This document shows positions 1 to 8,332 of a stretch of 64,000 bases of DNA, in pieces. Both the position numbers and the translations under genes were made by a program. The number at the start of each line of letters is the position of its first letter. Position 1 is the first letter of the stretch. The notes below the pieces were generated by a model. The model ran no database searches. It saw only the letters and a program-made list of their open reading frames with translations, and had not been told where the DNA came from. Source of the stretch: Staphylococcus argenteus (GTDB taxonomy: Bacteria; Bacillota; Bacilli; Staphylococcales; Staphylococcaceae); the NCBI RefSeq assembly GCF_000236925.1, contig NC_016941.1, forward strand, positions 868,001 to 932,000. The letters run 5' to 3'.

Positions 1-1
1 C

Positions 2-91
2 CAAAGCCCACGACTAGCAACTACACATCCCGCCAACACCATCATGTCTAACTTAATCAATCAAATAAATCAAATTATGCAACACAAATAA
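2..91 (+). CDS. Clipped 3' end of an unidentified gene
   Basis: This frame is open from the window edge to the TAA at 89-91. It encodes about 29 residues, ending in a polar, amphipathic-looking tail (MSNLINQINQIMQHK). The other two plus frames stop earlier. The first 60 bases are more GC-rich than the neighbouring non-coding DNA, and a strong terminator begins six bases after the stop, which supports a real gene end. I cannot identify the family from so short a tail. Confidence 0.45.
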   Translation, partial: QSPRLATTHPANTIMSNLINQINQIMQHK

Positions 92-96
92 ACGAT

Positions 97-170
97 CGCA
101 ATCCACAAAACCACAAGCGCCTGACTTACAATTTTAGCGCTTGTCAATTTCGTTGATTGCGTTTTAATTT
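97..170 (+). terminator. Nested double-stem terminator of the clipped gene
   Basis: The outer arms CGCAATC (97-103) and GATTGCG (155-161) enclose inner arms ACAAGCGC (113-120) and GCGCTTGT (137-144). The sequence then runs TTTTAATTTT. The geometry fits intrinsic termination of the plus-strand gene ending at 91. Confidence 0.65.
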
Positions 171-180
171 TACAAATCAA

Positions 181-352
181 AAGAAACAAAAGCATGTTGC
201 TGCAGTTCATTTATAAAAGTAAAAAGAAACAAAAGCATCAAGGTGAAATTCGTTGGTATGAGCAAGAAGAAACAAAAGCATCAGATTAAAATTTGTTGGT
301 ATGAATATGCAGAATCACAATTAGCAAACCGAAGTTCGTTGAAATGATTATG
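181..352. repeat. 43-bp degenerate tandem repeat, about four units
   Basis: AAGAAACAAAAGCAT occurs at 181-195, 224-238 and 267-281, an exact 43-base period. The second half of each unit keeps a block like TTCGTTGGTATGA at the same offset (249, 292 and 335 in units 2-4). Unit 4 (310-352) keeps that block but has lost the first motif. The array fills the gap between the terminator and the DUF72 gene, so it would lie in that gene's promoter or leader. Confidence 0.8.
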
Positions 353-389
353 ATAAAAGTTATATGGTATGATGACAGTGGTGATATAA

Positions 390-1238
390 ATGATAAACAT
401 CGGATTAACAGGTTGGGGTGATCACTATTCATTATATGAAGATTTAGAACGCCAAACTGATAAACTTAAAACATATGCTGGACACTTTCCGGTTGTTGAA
501 TTAGATGCTACATATTATGCGATACAACCAGAAAGAAATATATTGAAATGGATAAAAGAGACACCTGATACATTTGAATTTGTTGTAAAAATTCATCAAG
601 CACTCACTTTGCATGCTGATTACAAAGCATTTGCAGACACGAGGCAAGAGTTATTTGAGCAATTCAAGAAAATGTTAGAACCATTACAAACACATCATAA
701 ATTAGCGATGGTACTGGTTCAATTTCCGCCTTGGTTTGATTGCAATGCACAAAATATCAAATACATTTTGTATGTAAGACAACAATTACAATCATTTCCA
801 ATGTGTGTTGAATTTAGACATCAATCTTGGTTTAGTGATGCATTTAAAGAACAAACATTGGCATTTTTAACTGAAAATGAAATTATACATGCAGTAGTTG
901 ATGAGCCACAAGTAAAAGAAGGTAGTATCCCGTTGGTGAATCGAATTACAAATGAAATTGCATTTGTTCGTTATCATGGACGAAACCAATATGGTTGGAC
1001 AAAAAAAGACATGTCAGACCAAGAATGGCGAGATGTTCGCTATTTATATGATTATAATGAGCAAGAATTAACAGACTTAGCACAAAAGGCACAAATTTTG
1101 GAACAGAAAGCTAAGAAAGTTTATGTCATATTTAACAATAATTCTGGTGGACACGCAGCGAATAATGCTAAAACTTACCAGCAATTATTAAATATAGATT
1201 ATGAAGGATTAGCACCACAACAATTAAAATTATTTTAA
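390..1238 (+). CDS. DUF72 (YecE/YunF-like) protein
   Basis: This 282-residue protein has the DUF72 hallmarks: an N-terminal IGLTGWGDH segment, a central VEFRHQSW motif, FVRYHGRN, and a C-terminal VIFNNNSGGHAANNA motif. The family is predicted to form a TIM-barrel related to endonuclease IV, but its biochemical role is not established. No membrane segment or signal peptide is visible. Only 12 bases separate it from the downstream transporter, so the two are probably co-transcribed. The order DUF72, TSUP transporter, metallophosphatase matches Bacillus yunF-yunE-yunD, although it runs in the reverse sense relative to those letters. The ribosome binding site is weak (GGTG). Confidence 0.85.
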   Translation: MINIGLTGWGDHYSLYEDLERQTDKLKTYAGHFPVVELDATYYAIQPERNILKWIKETPDTFEFVVKIHQALTLHADYKAFADTRQELFEQFKKMLEPLQTHHKLAMVLVQFPPWFDCNAQNIKYILYVRQQLQSFPMCVEFRHQSWFSDAFKEQTLAFLTENEIIHAVVDEPQVKEGSIPLVNRITNEIAFVRYHGRNQYGWTKKDMSDQEWRDVRYLYDYNEQELTDLAQKAQILEQKAKKVYVIFNNNSGGHAANNAKTYQQLLNIDYEGLAPQQLKLF

Positions 1239-1250
1239 GAGGCGACGACT

Positions 1251-2078
1251 ATGTTATTAACAATTACATTATTAGTTTTAATCGGTGGATTATCAGCGAT
1301 TATCGGATCAATTGTTGGCATCGGTGGCGGTATAATTATCGTGCCAACAATGGTTTATTTAGGCGTTGAACATGGATTACTTCACGGTATTACAACGCAA
1401 GTAGCTATTGGGACATCATCAGTCATTCTAATTGTTACAGGACTTTCTTCATCACTTGGTTATTTGAAAACGAAACAAGTAGATATAAAAAATGGTTCGA
1501 TATTTTTATTTGGACTATTACCTGGATCATTACTAGGATCTTTTATTAGTAGGTATTTAACGTTCGAATCATTTAATTTATACTTTGGTATCTTTTTAAT
1601 ATTTGTTGCTATTTTGTTAATGATTAGAAATAAGATTAAACCATTTAAAATATTTGATAAACCAAAATATCAAAAGACATATGTAGATGCTAAAGGTAAA
1701 ACATATCATTACAGCGTCCCGCCTTTGTTTGCTTTTATTACGACGTTTTTAATTGGTATACTAACAGGATTATTTGGAATTGGTGGTGGCGCACTAATGA
1801 CACCGCTTATGCTTATTGTATTTAGATTTCCACCGCATGTTGCAGTTGGAACAAGTATGATGATGATTTTCTTTTCTAGTGTGATGAGTTCTATTGGACA
1901 TATTGCTCAAGGCCATGTTGCTTGGGGGTATGCAATTATTTTAATTATTTCAAGTTACTTTGGTGCAAAAATTGGCGTAAAAGTAAATCAATCCATTAAA
2001 TCAGATACAGTAGTAACTCTATTGAGAACTGTAATGTTACTACTAGGAATTTATCTAATTATTCGAGCGTTAATATAA
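1251..2078 (+). CDS. TSUP/TauE-SafE family membrane transporter
   Basis: This 275-residue protein is almost entirely hydrophobic, with about eight predicted membrane segments. It has the internal duplication typical of the TSUP family: glycine-rich motifs at the N-terminus (IGSIVGIGGGIIIVP) and again near residue 175 (GLFGIGGGALMTPLM). Family members export or import sulfite, sulfonates or related anions; the substrate here cannot be read from sequence. A GAGG ribosome binding site lies just before the ATG. It sits between the DUF72 gene and the metallophosphatase gene in one close-packed run. Bacillus YunE is the positional counterpart. Confidence 0.87.
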   Translation: MLLTITLLVLIGGLSAIIGSIVGIGGGIIIVPTMVYLGVEHGLLHGITTQVAIGTSSVILIVTGLSSSLGYLKTKQVDIKNGSIFLFGLLPGSLLGSFISRYLTFESFNLYFGIFLIFVAILLMIRNKIKPFKIFDKPKYQKTYVDAKGKTYHYSVPPLFAFITTFLIGILTGLFGIGGGALMTPLMLIVFRFPPHVAVGTSMMMIFFSSVMSSIGHIAQGHVAWGYAIILIISSYFGAKIGVKVNQSIKSDTVVTLLRTVMLLLGIYLIIRALI

Positions 2079-2104
2079 CATCATTTTAAAAGGAGGACAT
2101 CAAC

Positions 2105-3424
2105 ATGCAGTTAACAATTTATCATACGAACGATATTCATAGTCATCTGCATGAATATGAGCGAATTAAAGCATATATGGCAGAACACCGGCCACAACTC
2201 AATCATCCTTCTTTATATGTTGATTTAGGCGATCATGTAGATTTATCTGTTCCTATTACTGAAGCTACTGTAGGTAAAAAGAATGTTTCATTATTAAATG
2301 AAGCACATTGTGATGTGGCAACTATTGGTAACAATGAAGGTATGACTATTTCTCATGAAGCATTAAACCATTTATATGATGATGCTAATTTTAAAGTGAC
2401 ATGCAGTAATGTGATAGATGAATCAGGACACTTACCTAATAATATTGTCTCTTCCTATATTAAAGAGATAGCAGATACAAAAATTTTATTCGTCGCAGCA
2501 ACAGCACCATTTACACCATTTTACCGAGCACTTGATTGGATTGTTACTGACCCTTTAGAAGCTATAAAAGAAGAAGTTGAACGTCAACGTGGCAAATACG
2601 ATGTGTTAATTATATTAAGTCATTGTGGAATTTTCTTTGATGAGACGTTATGTCAAGAATTGCCGGAGATTGATGTAATATTCGGCAGTCATACACATCA
2701 TTATTTTGAACATGGAGAGTTGAATAATGGGGTACTGATGGCAGCTGCTGGAAAATATGGAAATTATATTGGAGAAGTTAATTTAATCATTGAGGAAAAC
2801 AAAGTGGTTAGCAAATCTGCAACAATCATTCCTTTAGAGGATCTTCCACAAGTTGAAACATCATTTGATGAAGACGGGAAAGCTTTAATGTCGACACCAG
2901 TTATTGAACATCCAGTCATATTGAAACGAGGTATAAATCATATAACTGAAGCTGCATATTTACTAGCGCAAAGTGTTTGTGAGTATACACATGCTCAATG
3001 TGCAATTATCAACGCTGGATTACTCGTAACCGATATTGAAAAAGATTTAGTGACAGAGTATGACATTCATCAAATGTTACCACATCCGATTAATATGGTG
3101 AGAGTTAGACTTTCAGGTTTAAAATTAAAAGAAATTATTGAGAAAAGTAATAAACAAGAATATATGTATGAACATGCTCAAGGTTTAGGATTTAGAGGCA
3201 ATATATTTGGGGGCTATATACTATATAATTTAGGGTACATTAACTCTACAGGGAAATATTATATGAATGGGCAAGAAATTGAAGATGACCAACTTTATGT
3301 TTTAGGTACCATCGATATGTACACATTTGGCCGTTATTTCCCTTCATTAAAAGAGTTACCAAAAGAATATTTAATGCCAGAGTTTTTAAGAGACATTTTT
3401 AAAGAAAAATTATTGGAATATTAA
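2105..3424 (+). CDS. YunD-like metallophosphoesterase / 5'-nucleotidase
   Basis: This 439-residue protein has an N-terminal calcineurin-type metallophosphoesterase domain with the metal-binding motifs in order: [28 protein letters not shown] and FGSHTHH. A C-terminal 5'-nucleotidase substrate domain follows. No signal peptide or cell-wall anchor is visible, so unlike secreted staphylococcal adenosine synthase this enzyme should be cytosolic. It probably removes phosphate from nucleotides or a related metabolite. A perfect AGGAGG precedes the ATG. It is the last gene of the DUF72-TSUP-nucleotidase run; the next gene, lipA, has its own promoter. Confidence 0.85.
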
Positions 3425-3441
3425 AAAGTAAGATTATTGGA

Positions 3442-3470
3442 TTTTCATTTGTCATGAATTTCGATATAAT
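3442..3470 (+). promoter_or_regulatory. Sigma-A promoter of lipA
   Basis: TTTTCA (3442-3447) and a perfect TATAAT (3465-3470) are 17 bases apart. Transcription would start near 3477, which rules out the longer open frame beginning at 3454 as the real lipA start. Confidence 0.6.
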
Positions 3471-3507
3471 GTTTAAAGATACACTTAACAGGAGGGTATG
3501 TGTTGTT

Positions 3508-4425
3508 ATGGCGACAAAAAACGAGGAAATATTACGTAAACCGGATTGGTTAAAGATAAAATTAAATACCAATGAAAACTATACAGGACTTAAGAAGATG
3601 ATGAGGGAAAAGAATCTTAATACTGTATGTGAAGAAGCTAAATGTCCTAATATTCATGAATGTTGGGGTGCACGTCGTACTGCGACATTTATGATTTTAG
3701 GTGCCGTTTGTACAAGAGCTTGTCGTTTTTGTGCGGTTAAGACAGGTTTACCTAATGAACTTGATTTAAATGAGCCTGAACGTGTAGCTGAATCAGTTGA
3801 ATTAATGAACTTGAAGCATGTTGTTATTACTGCTGTTGCACGTGATGACTTAAGAGATGCTGGTTCTAATGTTTATGCTGAGACAGTACGTAAAGTTAGA
3901 GAAAGAAATCCATTTACTACGATTGAAATTTTACCGTCAGATATGGGTGGAGACTACGATGCATTAGAAACTTTAATGGCATCTAGACCCGACATTTTAA
4001 ACCATAATATTGAAACTGTTCGTCGATTAACACCAAGAGTGCGTGCACGTGCGACTTACGATAGAACATTAGAGTTTTTACGTCGCTCAAAAGAATTACA
4101 ACCAGATATCCCAACAAAATCAAGTATTATGGTTGGCTTAGGTGAAACTATAGAAGAAATTTATGAAACGATGGATGATTTACGTGCGAATGATGTTGAT
4201 ATTTTAACAATTGGTCAATATTTACAACCATCACGTAAGCATTTAAAAGTTCAAAAATATTATACGCCTTTAGAGTTTGGTAAATTAAGAAAGGTGGCAA
4301 TGGATAAAGGTTTCAAACATTGCCAAGCTGGTCCTTTAGTACGTAGTTCATATCATGCAGATGAACAAGTAAATGAAGCGGCTAAAGAAAAGCAACGCCA
4401 AGGTGAGGCACAGTTAAATAGTTAA
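3508..4425 (+). CDS. lipA: Lipoyl synthase
   Basis: LipA is a radical-SAM enzyme that inserts two sulfurs into octanoyl chains on lipoyl-dependent proteins (PDH, OGDH, BCKDH, GcvH). All expected ligands are visible in the 305-residue product: the auxiliary cluster motif [12 protein letters not shown], the radical-SAM motif CTRACRFC, and the C-terminal RSSYHAD segment carrying the auxiliary-cluster serine. I place the start at ATG 3508 because GGAGGG lies 11 bases upstream and the promoter covers the longer frame. Fe-S carrier genes (nfu, IscA-type, sufT) in the same window are plausible suppliers of its sacrificial auxiliary cluster. A long-loop terminator follows. Confidence 0.97.
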
Positions 4426-4447
4426 TATTTAACCATTAACAGGACAT

Positions 4448-4530
4448 AAAGGCTTAGTTTGTACATATCGAACGTGTCATAGAAGTATTTTCTATTTTTA
4501 TGTAACACATAGAGTATAAACTGAGCCTTT
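4448..4530 (+). terminator. Terminator-like inverted repeat after lipA
   Basis: AAAGGCTTAGTTT (4448-4460) pairs with AAACTGAGCCTTT (4518-4530), allowing one G-U pair. The loop is long and the following T-tract is weak, so it may be an inefficient terminator or an mRNA-end stem. Confidence 0.5.
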
Positions 4531-4554
4531 CATTGTCATAGATAGGTGAAGAAT

Positions 4555-4938
4555 TTGATAAAAGTAGATCAACATTACTTTGAATTAATTGAAAATTATC
4601 GAGAATGTTTTAATGAAGAACAATTTATCGCTAGATATTCAGATATCTTAGATAAATATGATTATATTGTTGGTGATTATGGCTATGATCAATTGAGATT
4701 AAAAGGTTTTTATAAAGATTCAAATAAGAAAGCTGAGATGAGTAAACGTTTTTCAAATATTCAAGATTATATCTTTGAGTATTGTAACTTTGGCTGTCCT
4801 TATTTTGTATTGAGACATTTATCTAAACAAGAAGTTAAAAAGTTAATCGAGGAATATGATCAACCAGATGTTATTGATGAAGAAAATAAACTTCAAGATG
4901 TAAAAATTAAACCAACTATTCAAGATGCTGAACATTAA
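4555..4938 (+). CDS. yutD: YutD family protein (DUF1027)
   Basis: This small acidic protein of about 127 residues matches the YutD/DUF1027 family, recognisable by the IVGDYGYDQLRLKGFY core and the EYCNFGCPYFVLRH segment. Family function is not established in anything I can cite. I choose TTG 4555 as start because AGGTG (4544-4548) sits six bases upstream; the in-frame GTG at 4546 overlaps that ribosome binding site. In Bacillus yutD also lies beside lipA. It has its own terminator, shared with the convergent DUF3055 gene. Confidence 0.8.
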   Translation: MIKVDQHYFELIENYRECFNEEQFIARYSDILDKYDYIVGDYGYDQLRLKGFYKDSNKKAEMSKRFSNIQDYIFEYCNFGCPYFVLRHLSKQEVKKLIEEYDQPDVIDEENKLQDVKIKPTIQDAEH

Positions 4939-4939
4939 C

Positions 4940-5018
4940 AAAACCCTTAACTAGATTGAACAAGTGGAGCAATCCATGATGCCATGTTCTTTTAATCTAG
5001 TTAGGGGTTTTTAATTTT
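4940..5018. terminator. Bidirectional terminator between yutD and the DUF3055 gene
   Basis: AAAACCCTTAACTAGATT (4940-4957) pairs with AATCTAGTTAGGGGTTTT (4994-5011). It is flanked by A/T runs on both sides, so it can serve both converging genes. Confidence 0.8.
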
Positions 5019-5283
5019 AATGTATAACTTCGTTTAAATACTCAGTAATTTCTTCACCTTCATCATGACTTACACCTAAAATATGTGCGATATATCCTTC
5101 TTCATTCAAATCATCAGTACCAATGATTCCAAATTTATTTGTCTGCATATTGAGTACAAGTGTTTTGCCATAATGTCTATTCGTATGAACTAGCATTAAA
5201 TCATATCGACTGTGTTCGCCGACAAAACCGACAAATTGAACTTGACTTTCTTCATTATCATCATATAAATACATATCTATCAT
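5017..5283 (-). CDS. DUF3055 family small protein
   Basis: This 88-residue acidic protein begins MIDMYLYDDNE and matches the staphylococcal/Bacillus DUF3055 family, whose function I do not know. The start at 5283 is set by a strong AAAGGAG eight to nine bases upstream on the minus strand. The longer open frame reaching 5397 runs into the divergent gene and is not credible as coding. No membrane segment is seen. It is divergent from the HepT-like gene across a gap of about 100 bases and converges on yutD. Confidence 0.78.
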   Translation of the reverse strand: MIDMYLYDDNEESQVQFVGFVGEHSRYDLMLVHTNRHYGKTLVLNMQTNKFGIIGTDDLNEEGYIAHILGVSHDEGEEITEYLNEVIH

Positions 5284-5380
5284 TTTGTAGCGGCTCCTTT
5301 TAAAAGTAGTAAAGTTAGTATAACGACAAATGAAGTATACTGCAAAGTTATGATAATATAGAGCTAAGAGGTGACAAGGA

Positions 5381-5815
5381 ATGTATTTTGTAGACAAAGA
5401 TAAACTAACTCAGAAATTAACCTATTTACAAACATTAACTGACGATTATCAGGAAAGTAAAAACAATCAATATGCATTTGAACGCATTGCCCAAATGTTA
5501 ATTGAATCATCAGTAGATATTGGAAACATGATTATTGATGCGTTTATTTTAAGAGATCCCGGAAACTACAAAGATGTAATAGATATTTTAGAATTAGAAA
5601 ATGTTATTACTAAAGAAACGCAACAAGCGATTAATAAAACGGTCGATATCCGTAAACAATTTACTTATGACTACACTACGTTAGATATTGAGACGATAGT
5701 GCCAATGTTTGATGAAGCATTACCTTACTATAAACAATTTATTTTAGAAGTAACTACATTTTTGCAACAAGAAAATGTACCAGTAACAGCTTTTGGCAAA
5801 GGAGAAAATCAATAA
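5381..5815 (+). CDS. DUF86 / HepT-like protein (YutE)
   Basis: This 144-residue helical protein belongs to DUF86, the fold of HepT-type toxins. The central motif [19 protein letters not shown] resembles the R-x4-6-H region of HepT, but the canonical RNase motif (Rx4-6HxY) is not clearly present. No MNT/MntA nucleotidyltransferase antitoxin lies next to it. A toxin-antitoxin role is therefore unlikely; this looks like the housekeeping YutE branch. Its TAA overlaps the ATG of the phosphatase gene by one base, so the two are translationally coupled, as are yutE and yutF in Bacillus. Confidence 0.78.
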   Translation: MYFVDKDKLTQKLTYLQTLTDDYQESKNNQYAFERIAQMLIESSVDIGNMIIDAFILRDPGNYKDVIDILELENVITKETQQAINKTVDIRKQFTYDYTTLDIETIVPMFDEALPYYKQFILEVTTFLQQENVPVTAFGKGENQ

Positions 5816-6594
5816 TGAAACAATATAAAGCTTATTTAATCGATTTAGATGGAACAATGTATATGGGAACAGATGAAATTGATGGTGCAAAACAATTCAT
5901 TGATTATTTAAATAACAAAGATATCCCACATTTATACGTCACTAATAATTCAACGAAAACGCCAGAACAAGTAACTGAAAAATTGCGTGAAATGAATATT
6001 GACGCAAAACCTGAAGAAGTTGTGACGTCAGCATTGGCAACCGCTGAATATATTTCGGAACAATCACCCGGTGCATCTGTTTATATGTTAGGTGGAAGTG
6101 GTTTGAATACTGCTTTAACAGAAGCAGGACTTGAAATTAAAGATGATGAACATGTTGATTATGTAGTCATTGGTCTTGATGAGAAAGTAACATATGAAAA
6201 ATTAGCAATTGCAACGTTAGGTGTAAGAAATGGTGCAACATTTATTTCTACAAATCCTGATGTATCAATACCAAAAGAACGTGGTCTATTACCTGGTAAT
6301 GGAGCAATAACTAGCGTTGTCAGTGTCTCGACAGGCATTCAACCGCAGTTTATTGGTAAACCAGAACCAATTATTATGATTAAAGCTTTAGAGATTCTCG
6401 GATTAGATAAATCAGAAGTAGCTATGGTTGGAGATTTATATGATACAGACATTATGTCAGGTATCAATGTTGGTATGGATACGATTCATGTACAAACAGG
6501 CGTGTCTTCTTTAGAAGATGTACAAAATAAAAATGTACCACCAACATATTCATTTAAAGATTTAAATGAAACAATTGCAGAGTTAGAAAAATAA
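5815..6594 (+). CDS. NagD-type HAD-IIA phosphatase (YutF)
   Basis: This 259-residue HAD-superfamily class IIA hydrolase shows the nucleophile motif [11 protein letters not shown] at residues 6-16, motif II in [11 protein letters not shown], the C2-cap region, a lysine in FIGKPEP, and the metal motif MVGDLYDTD. Family members dephosphorylate small metabolites such as p-nitrophenyl phosphate, nucleoside monophosphates or sugar phosphates; the natural substrate is not evident. It is coupled to the upstream HepT-like gene by a one-base overlap. No signal peptide is present. Confidence 0.87.
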   Translation: MKQYKAYLIDLDGTMYMGTDEIDGAKQFIDYLNNKDIPHLYVTNNSTKTPEQVTEKLREMNIDAKPEEVVTSALATAEYISEQSPGASVYMLGGSGLNTALTEAGLEIKDDEHVDYVVIGLDEKVTYEKLAIATLGVRNGATFISTNPDVSIPKERGLLPGNGAITSVVSVSTGIQPQFIGKPEPIIMIKALEILGLDKSEVAMVGDLYDTDIMSGINVGMDTIHVQTGVSSLEDVQNKNVPPTYSFKDLNETIAELEK

Positions 6595-6627
6595 TTCAAA
6601 ATCATGTTACAAAGTAGGTGAGTGAAT

Positions 6628-7587
6628 ATGGTTAAAATAGTTGTTTCTAGAAAGGTACCGGATAAATTCTATCAGCAATTATGTGAATTAGGTAATGTTG
6701 AAATGTGGCATGAATCTTTGGTGCCCATGCCACGACAACAATTTGAAACAGCTCTACATGATGCAGATGCTTGCTTTATTACATTAAGTGAACATATTAG
6801 CGCACAAACTTTAGCAAAGGCGCCTAAGTTAAAAGTTATTGCAAATATGGCTGTGGGTTATGACAACATTGATGTTGAGAGCGCAACAGCGCACAATGTT
6901 ATTGTTACCAATACGCCAGATGTATTAACTGAAACGACAGCAGAATTAGGTTTCACGTTAATGCTTGCTACAGCGAGACGTATAGTGGAAGCTGAAAAAT
7001 ATATCGAAGCAGATGCATGGCAAAGCTGGGGACCTTATTTGTTGTCAGGGAAAGATGTTTATAATTCAAATGTTGGTATTTTTGGAATGGGTGATATTGG
7101 AAAAGCATTTGCAAAAAGGTTAAAAGGATTTAATACGAAAATCTTATATCATAACCGTTCGAGAAATAAAAATGCAGAGATACAATATGATGCGACATAT
7201 GTTTCTTTTGAAAAACTGTTAGCAGAAAGTGATTTTATAATATGCACAGCACCGCTAACAAAAGAAACTAAATATAAATTTAATGCAGATGCATTTAAGC
7301 AAATGAAAAACGATGCAATATTCATTAACATAGGAAGAGGTTTGATTGTTGATGAAACTGCTTTAATAGAAGCATTAGACAATAAAGAAATATTAGCTTG
7401 TGGTTTAGATGTATTAGCAACCGAACCTATTAACCATTTGCATCCATTAATGGGTCGTGATAATGTCATCATAACACCACACATTGGAAGTGCATCTGTG
7501 ATGACTCGTGATAATATGATTCAATTATGCGTTGATAATATTAAAGCGGTACTTAATCATTTATCACCACGAACGCCAATTAATTAA
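6628..7587 (+). CDS. D-isomer-specific 2-hydroxyacid dehydrogenase
   Basis: This 319-residue protein belongs to the NAD(P)-dependent D-2-hydroxyacid dehydrogenase family, most like glyoxylate/hydroxypyruvate reductases. The Rossmann motif GIFGMGDIGKAFAKR is intact. The catalytic arginine (INIGRG), glutamate (ATEPI) and histidine (PHIGSAS) regions are all visible. The start at ATG 6628 is preferred because AGGTGAG (6616-6622) precedes it by five bases; a GTG at 6622 overlaps that site. It is the last gene before the dlt leader zone. I infer a cytosolic reductase of short 2-keto acids; the exact substrate is open. Confidence 0.87.
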   Translation: MVKIVVSRKVPDKFYQQLCELGNVEMWHESLVPMPRQQFETALHDADACFITLSEHISAQTLAKAPKLKVIANMAVGYDNIDVESATAHNVIVTNTPDVLTETTAELGFTLMLATARRIVEAEKYIEADAWQSWGPYLLSGKDVYNSNVGIFGMGDIGKAFAKRLKGFNTKILYHNRSRNKNAEIQYDATYVSFEKLLAESDFIICTAPLTKETKYKFNADAFKQMKNDAIFINIGRGLIVDETALIEALDNKEILACGLDVLATEPINHLHPLMGRDNVIITPHIGSASVMTRDNMIQLCVDNIKAVLNHLSPRTPIN

Positions 7588-8049
7588 AACGTATTGGTTA
7601 TGATAAAATTAATGAATGCCGCAGCATAATCATATGTAATGATACCGATTAATGTTCGGTTAATATTATATTAATGCTGTAACAATAATTATATTCGTGG
7701 CAAAGCTTGGTTAATACTTTATTAGTTAAGTGGTAATTTAATTTCATGCCGCCGTTATTAATTGTTACAAATCCGGCGTAATATCAGTCCAATACCATTT
7801 CAAAAATGAAAATAATGGTGAGAATTATTTCACCAATATCAACAACATAAACAATAAACTCACCATATAACTAGCTTGTGTAGATTGTGAGTTTTAAATT
7901 TGTGACACATATAACAAAATTGTTATATAGACTGTAATTGTCTAATGCTTAAATAACCTTTAAAATGAATGATGTTCTCAACAAAGTTTACGTTTTACAA
8001 TTATTGACTGATAACAACCATATACTTTGTTGAACCTATAAATTTAAAA
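7588..8049. other. Non-coding zone upstream of dlt, rich in inverted repeats
   Basis: No credible open frame is present on either strand. I see four symmetric elements: TGTAACAAT/ATTGTTACA (7678-7686 and 7761-7769), AAACTCAC/GTGAGTTT (7856-7863 and 7887-7894), the palindrome ATATAACAA-AA-TTGTTATAT (7909-7928), and TCAACAAAGT/ACTTTGTTGA (7978-7987 and 8024-8033). The last lies 16 bases before the dlt -35 box. These could be terminators, operators or part of a small RNA; nothing here tells which. Confidence 0.6.
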
Positions 8050-8078
8050 TTGAATTTCATTATGAATATCGATATAAT
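8050..8078 (+). promoter_or_regulatory. Sigma-A promoter of the dlt operon
   Basis: TTGAAT (8050-8055) and TATAAT (8073-8078) are separated by exactly 17 bases. The predicted start near 8085 gives an 80-base leader before dltX. The -10 region shares an 18-base stretch with one mismatch with the lipA promoter. Confidence 0.75.
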
Positions 8079-8164
8079 GAATTGTAAAAAACAAATTATT
8101 AAACGTATTTTATATTGTTGGACTTTATAAAATCGTTTTTATTAAGAATTTTAAGAGGTGCATT

Positions 8165-8317
8165 ATGAAATCTAAAAGTAAACAGCCACCTAATAAATAT
8201 GTAGAAGCATTTAAACCATATTTATTAACAATATTGTACTTAGCAATATTTATTACTTTATATTTAATCTATGGCAGTGGCGATACACACAATAACTTCA
8301 TTTATAATGAGTTCTAA
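8165..8317 (+). CDS. dltX: DltX, small teichoic acid D-alanylation protein
   Basis: This 50-residue frame opens the dlt operon behind a good AGAGGTG ribosome binding site. It has a basic N-terminus (MKSKSKQPPNKY), one membrane segment (about residues 19-37), and a C-terminal tail ending in FIYNEF. This is the DltX pattern in Firmicutes, where the C-terminal motif acts with DltB/DltD in passing D-alanine to lipoteichoic acid. It is easy to miss because of its length. The next gene, dltA, starts 15 bases later, so it is clearly part of the operon. Confidence 0.9.
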   Translation: MKSKSKQPPNKYVEAFKPYLLTILYLAIFITLYLIYGSGDTHNNFIYNEF

Positions 8318-8332
8318 TGAGGGAGACTTAAT

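Noticed and set aside
1..60. Start of a minus-strand lipoprotein-like gene at the left edge
   Set aside because: The frame (MMVLAGCVVAS) has no ribosome binding site, while the plus frame ends neatly before a terminator.
181..352. The 43-base array as a CRISPR
   Set aside because: Units are contiguous and degenerate rather than identical repeats with unique spacers, and there are no cas genes.
3471..3499. GTTTAA ... GGGTAT pair before lipA as a sigma-B promoter
   Set aside because: The spacer is 17 bases, too long for sigma B, and GGGTAT is part of the lipA ribosome binding region; a sigma-A promoter explains the gene.
5381..6594. HepT-like gene plus neighbour as a toxin-antitoxin pair
   Set aside because: The neighbour is a NagD-type phosphatase, not a nucleotidyltransferase antitoxin, and the pair matches housekeeping yutE-yutF.
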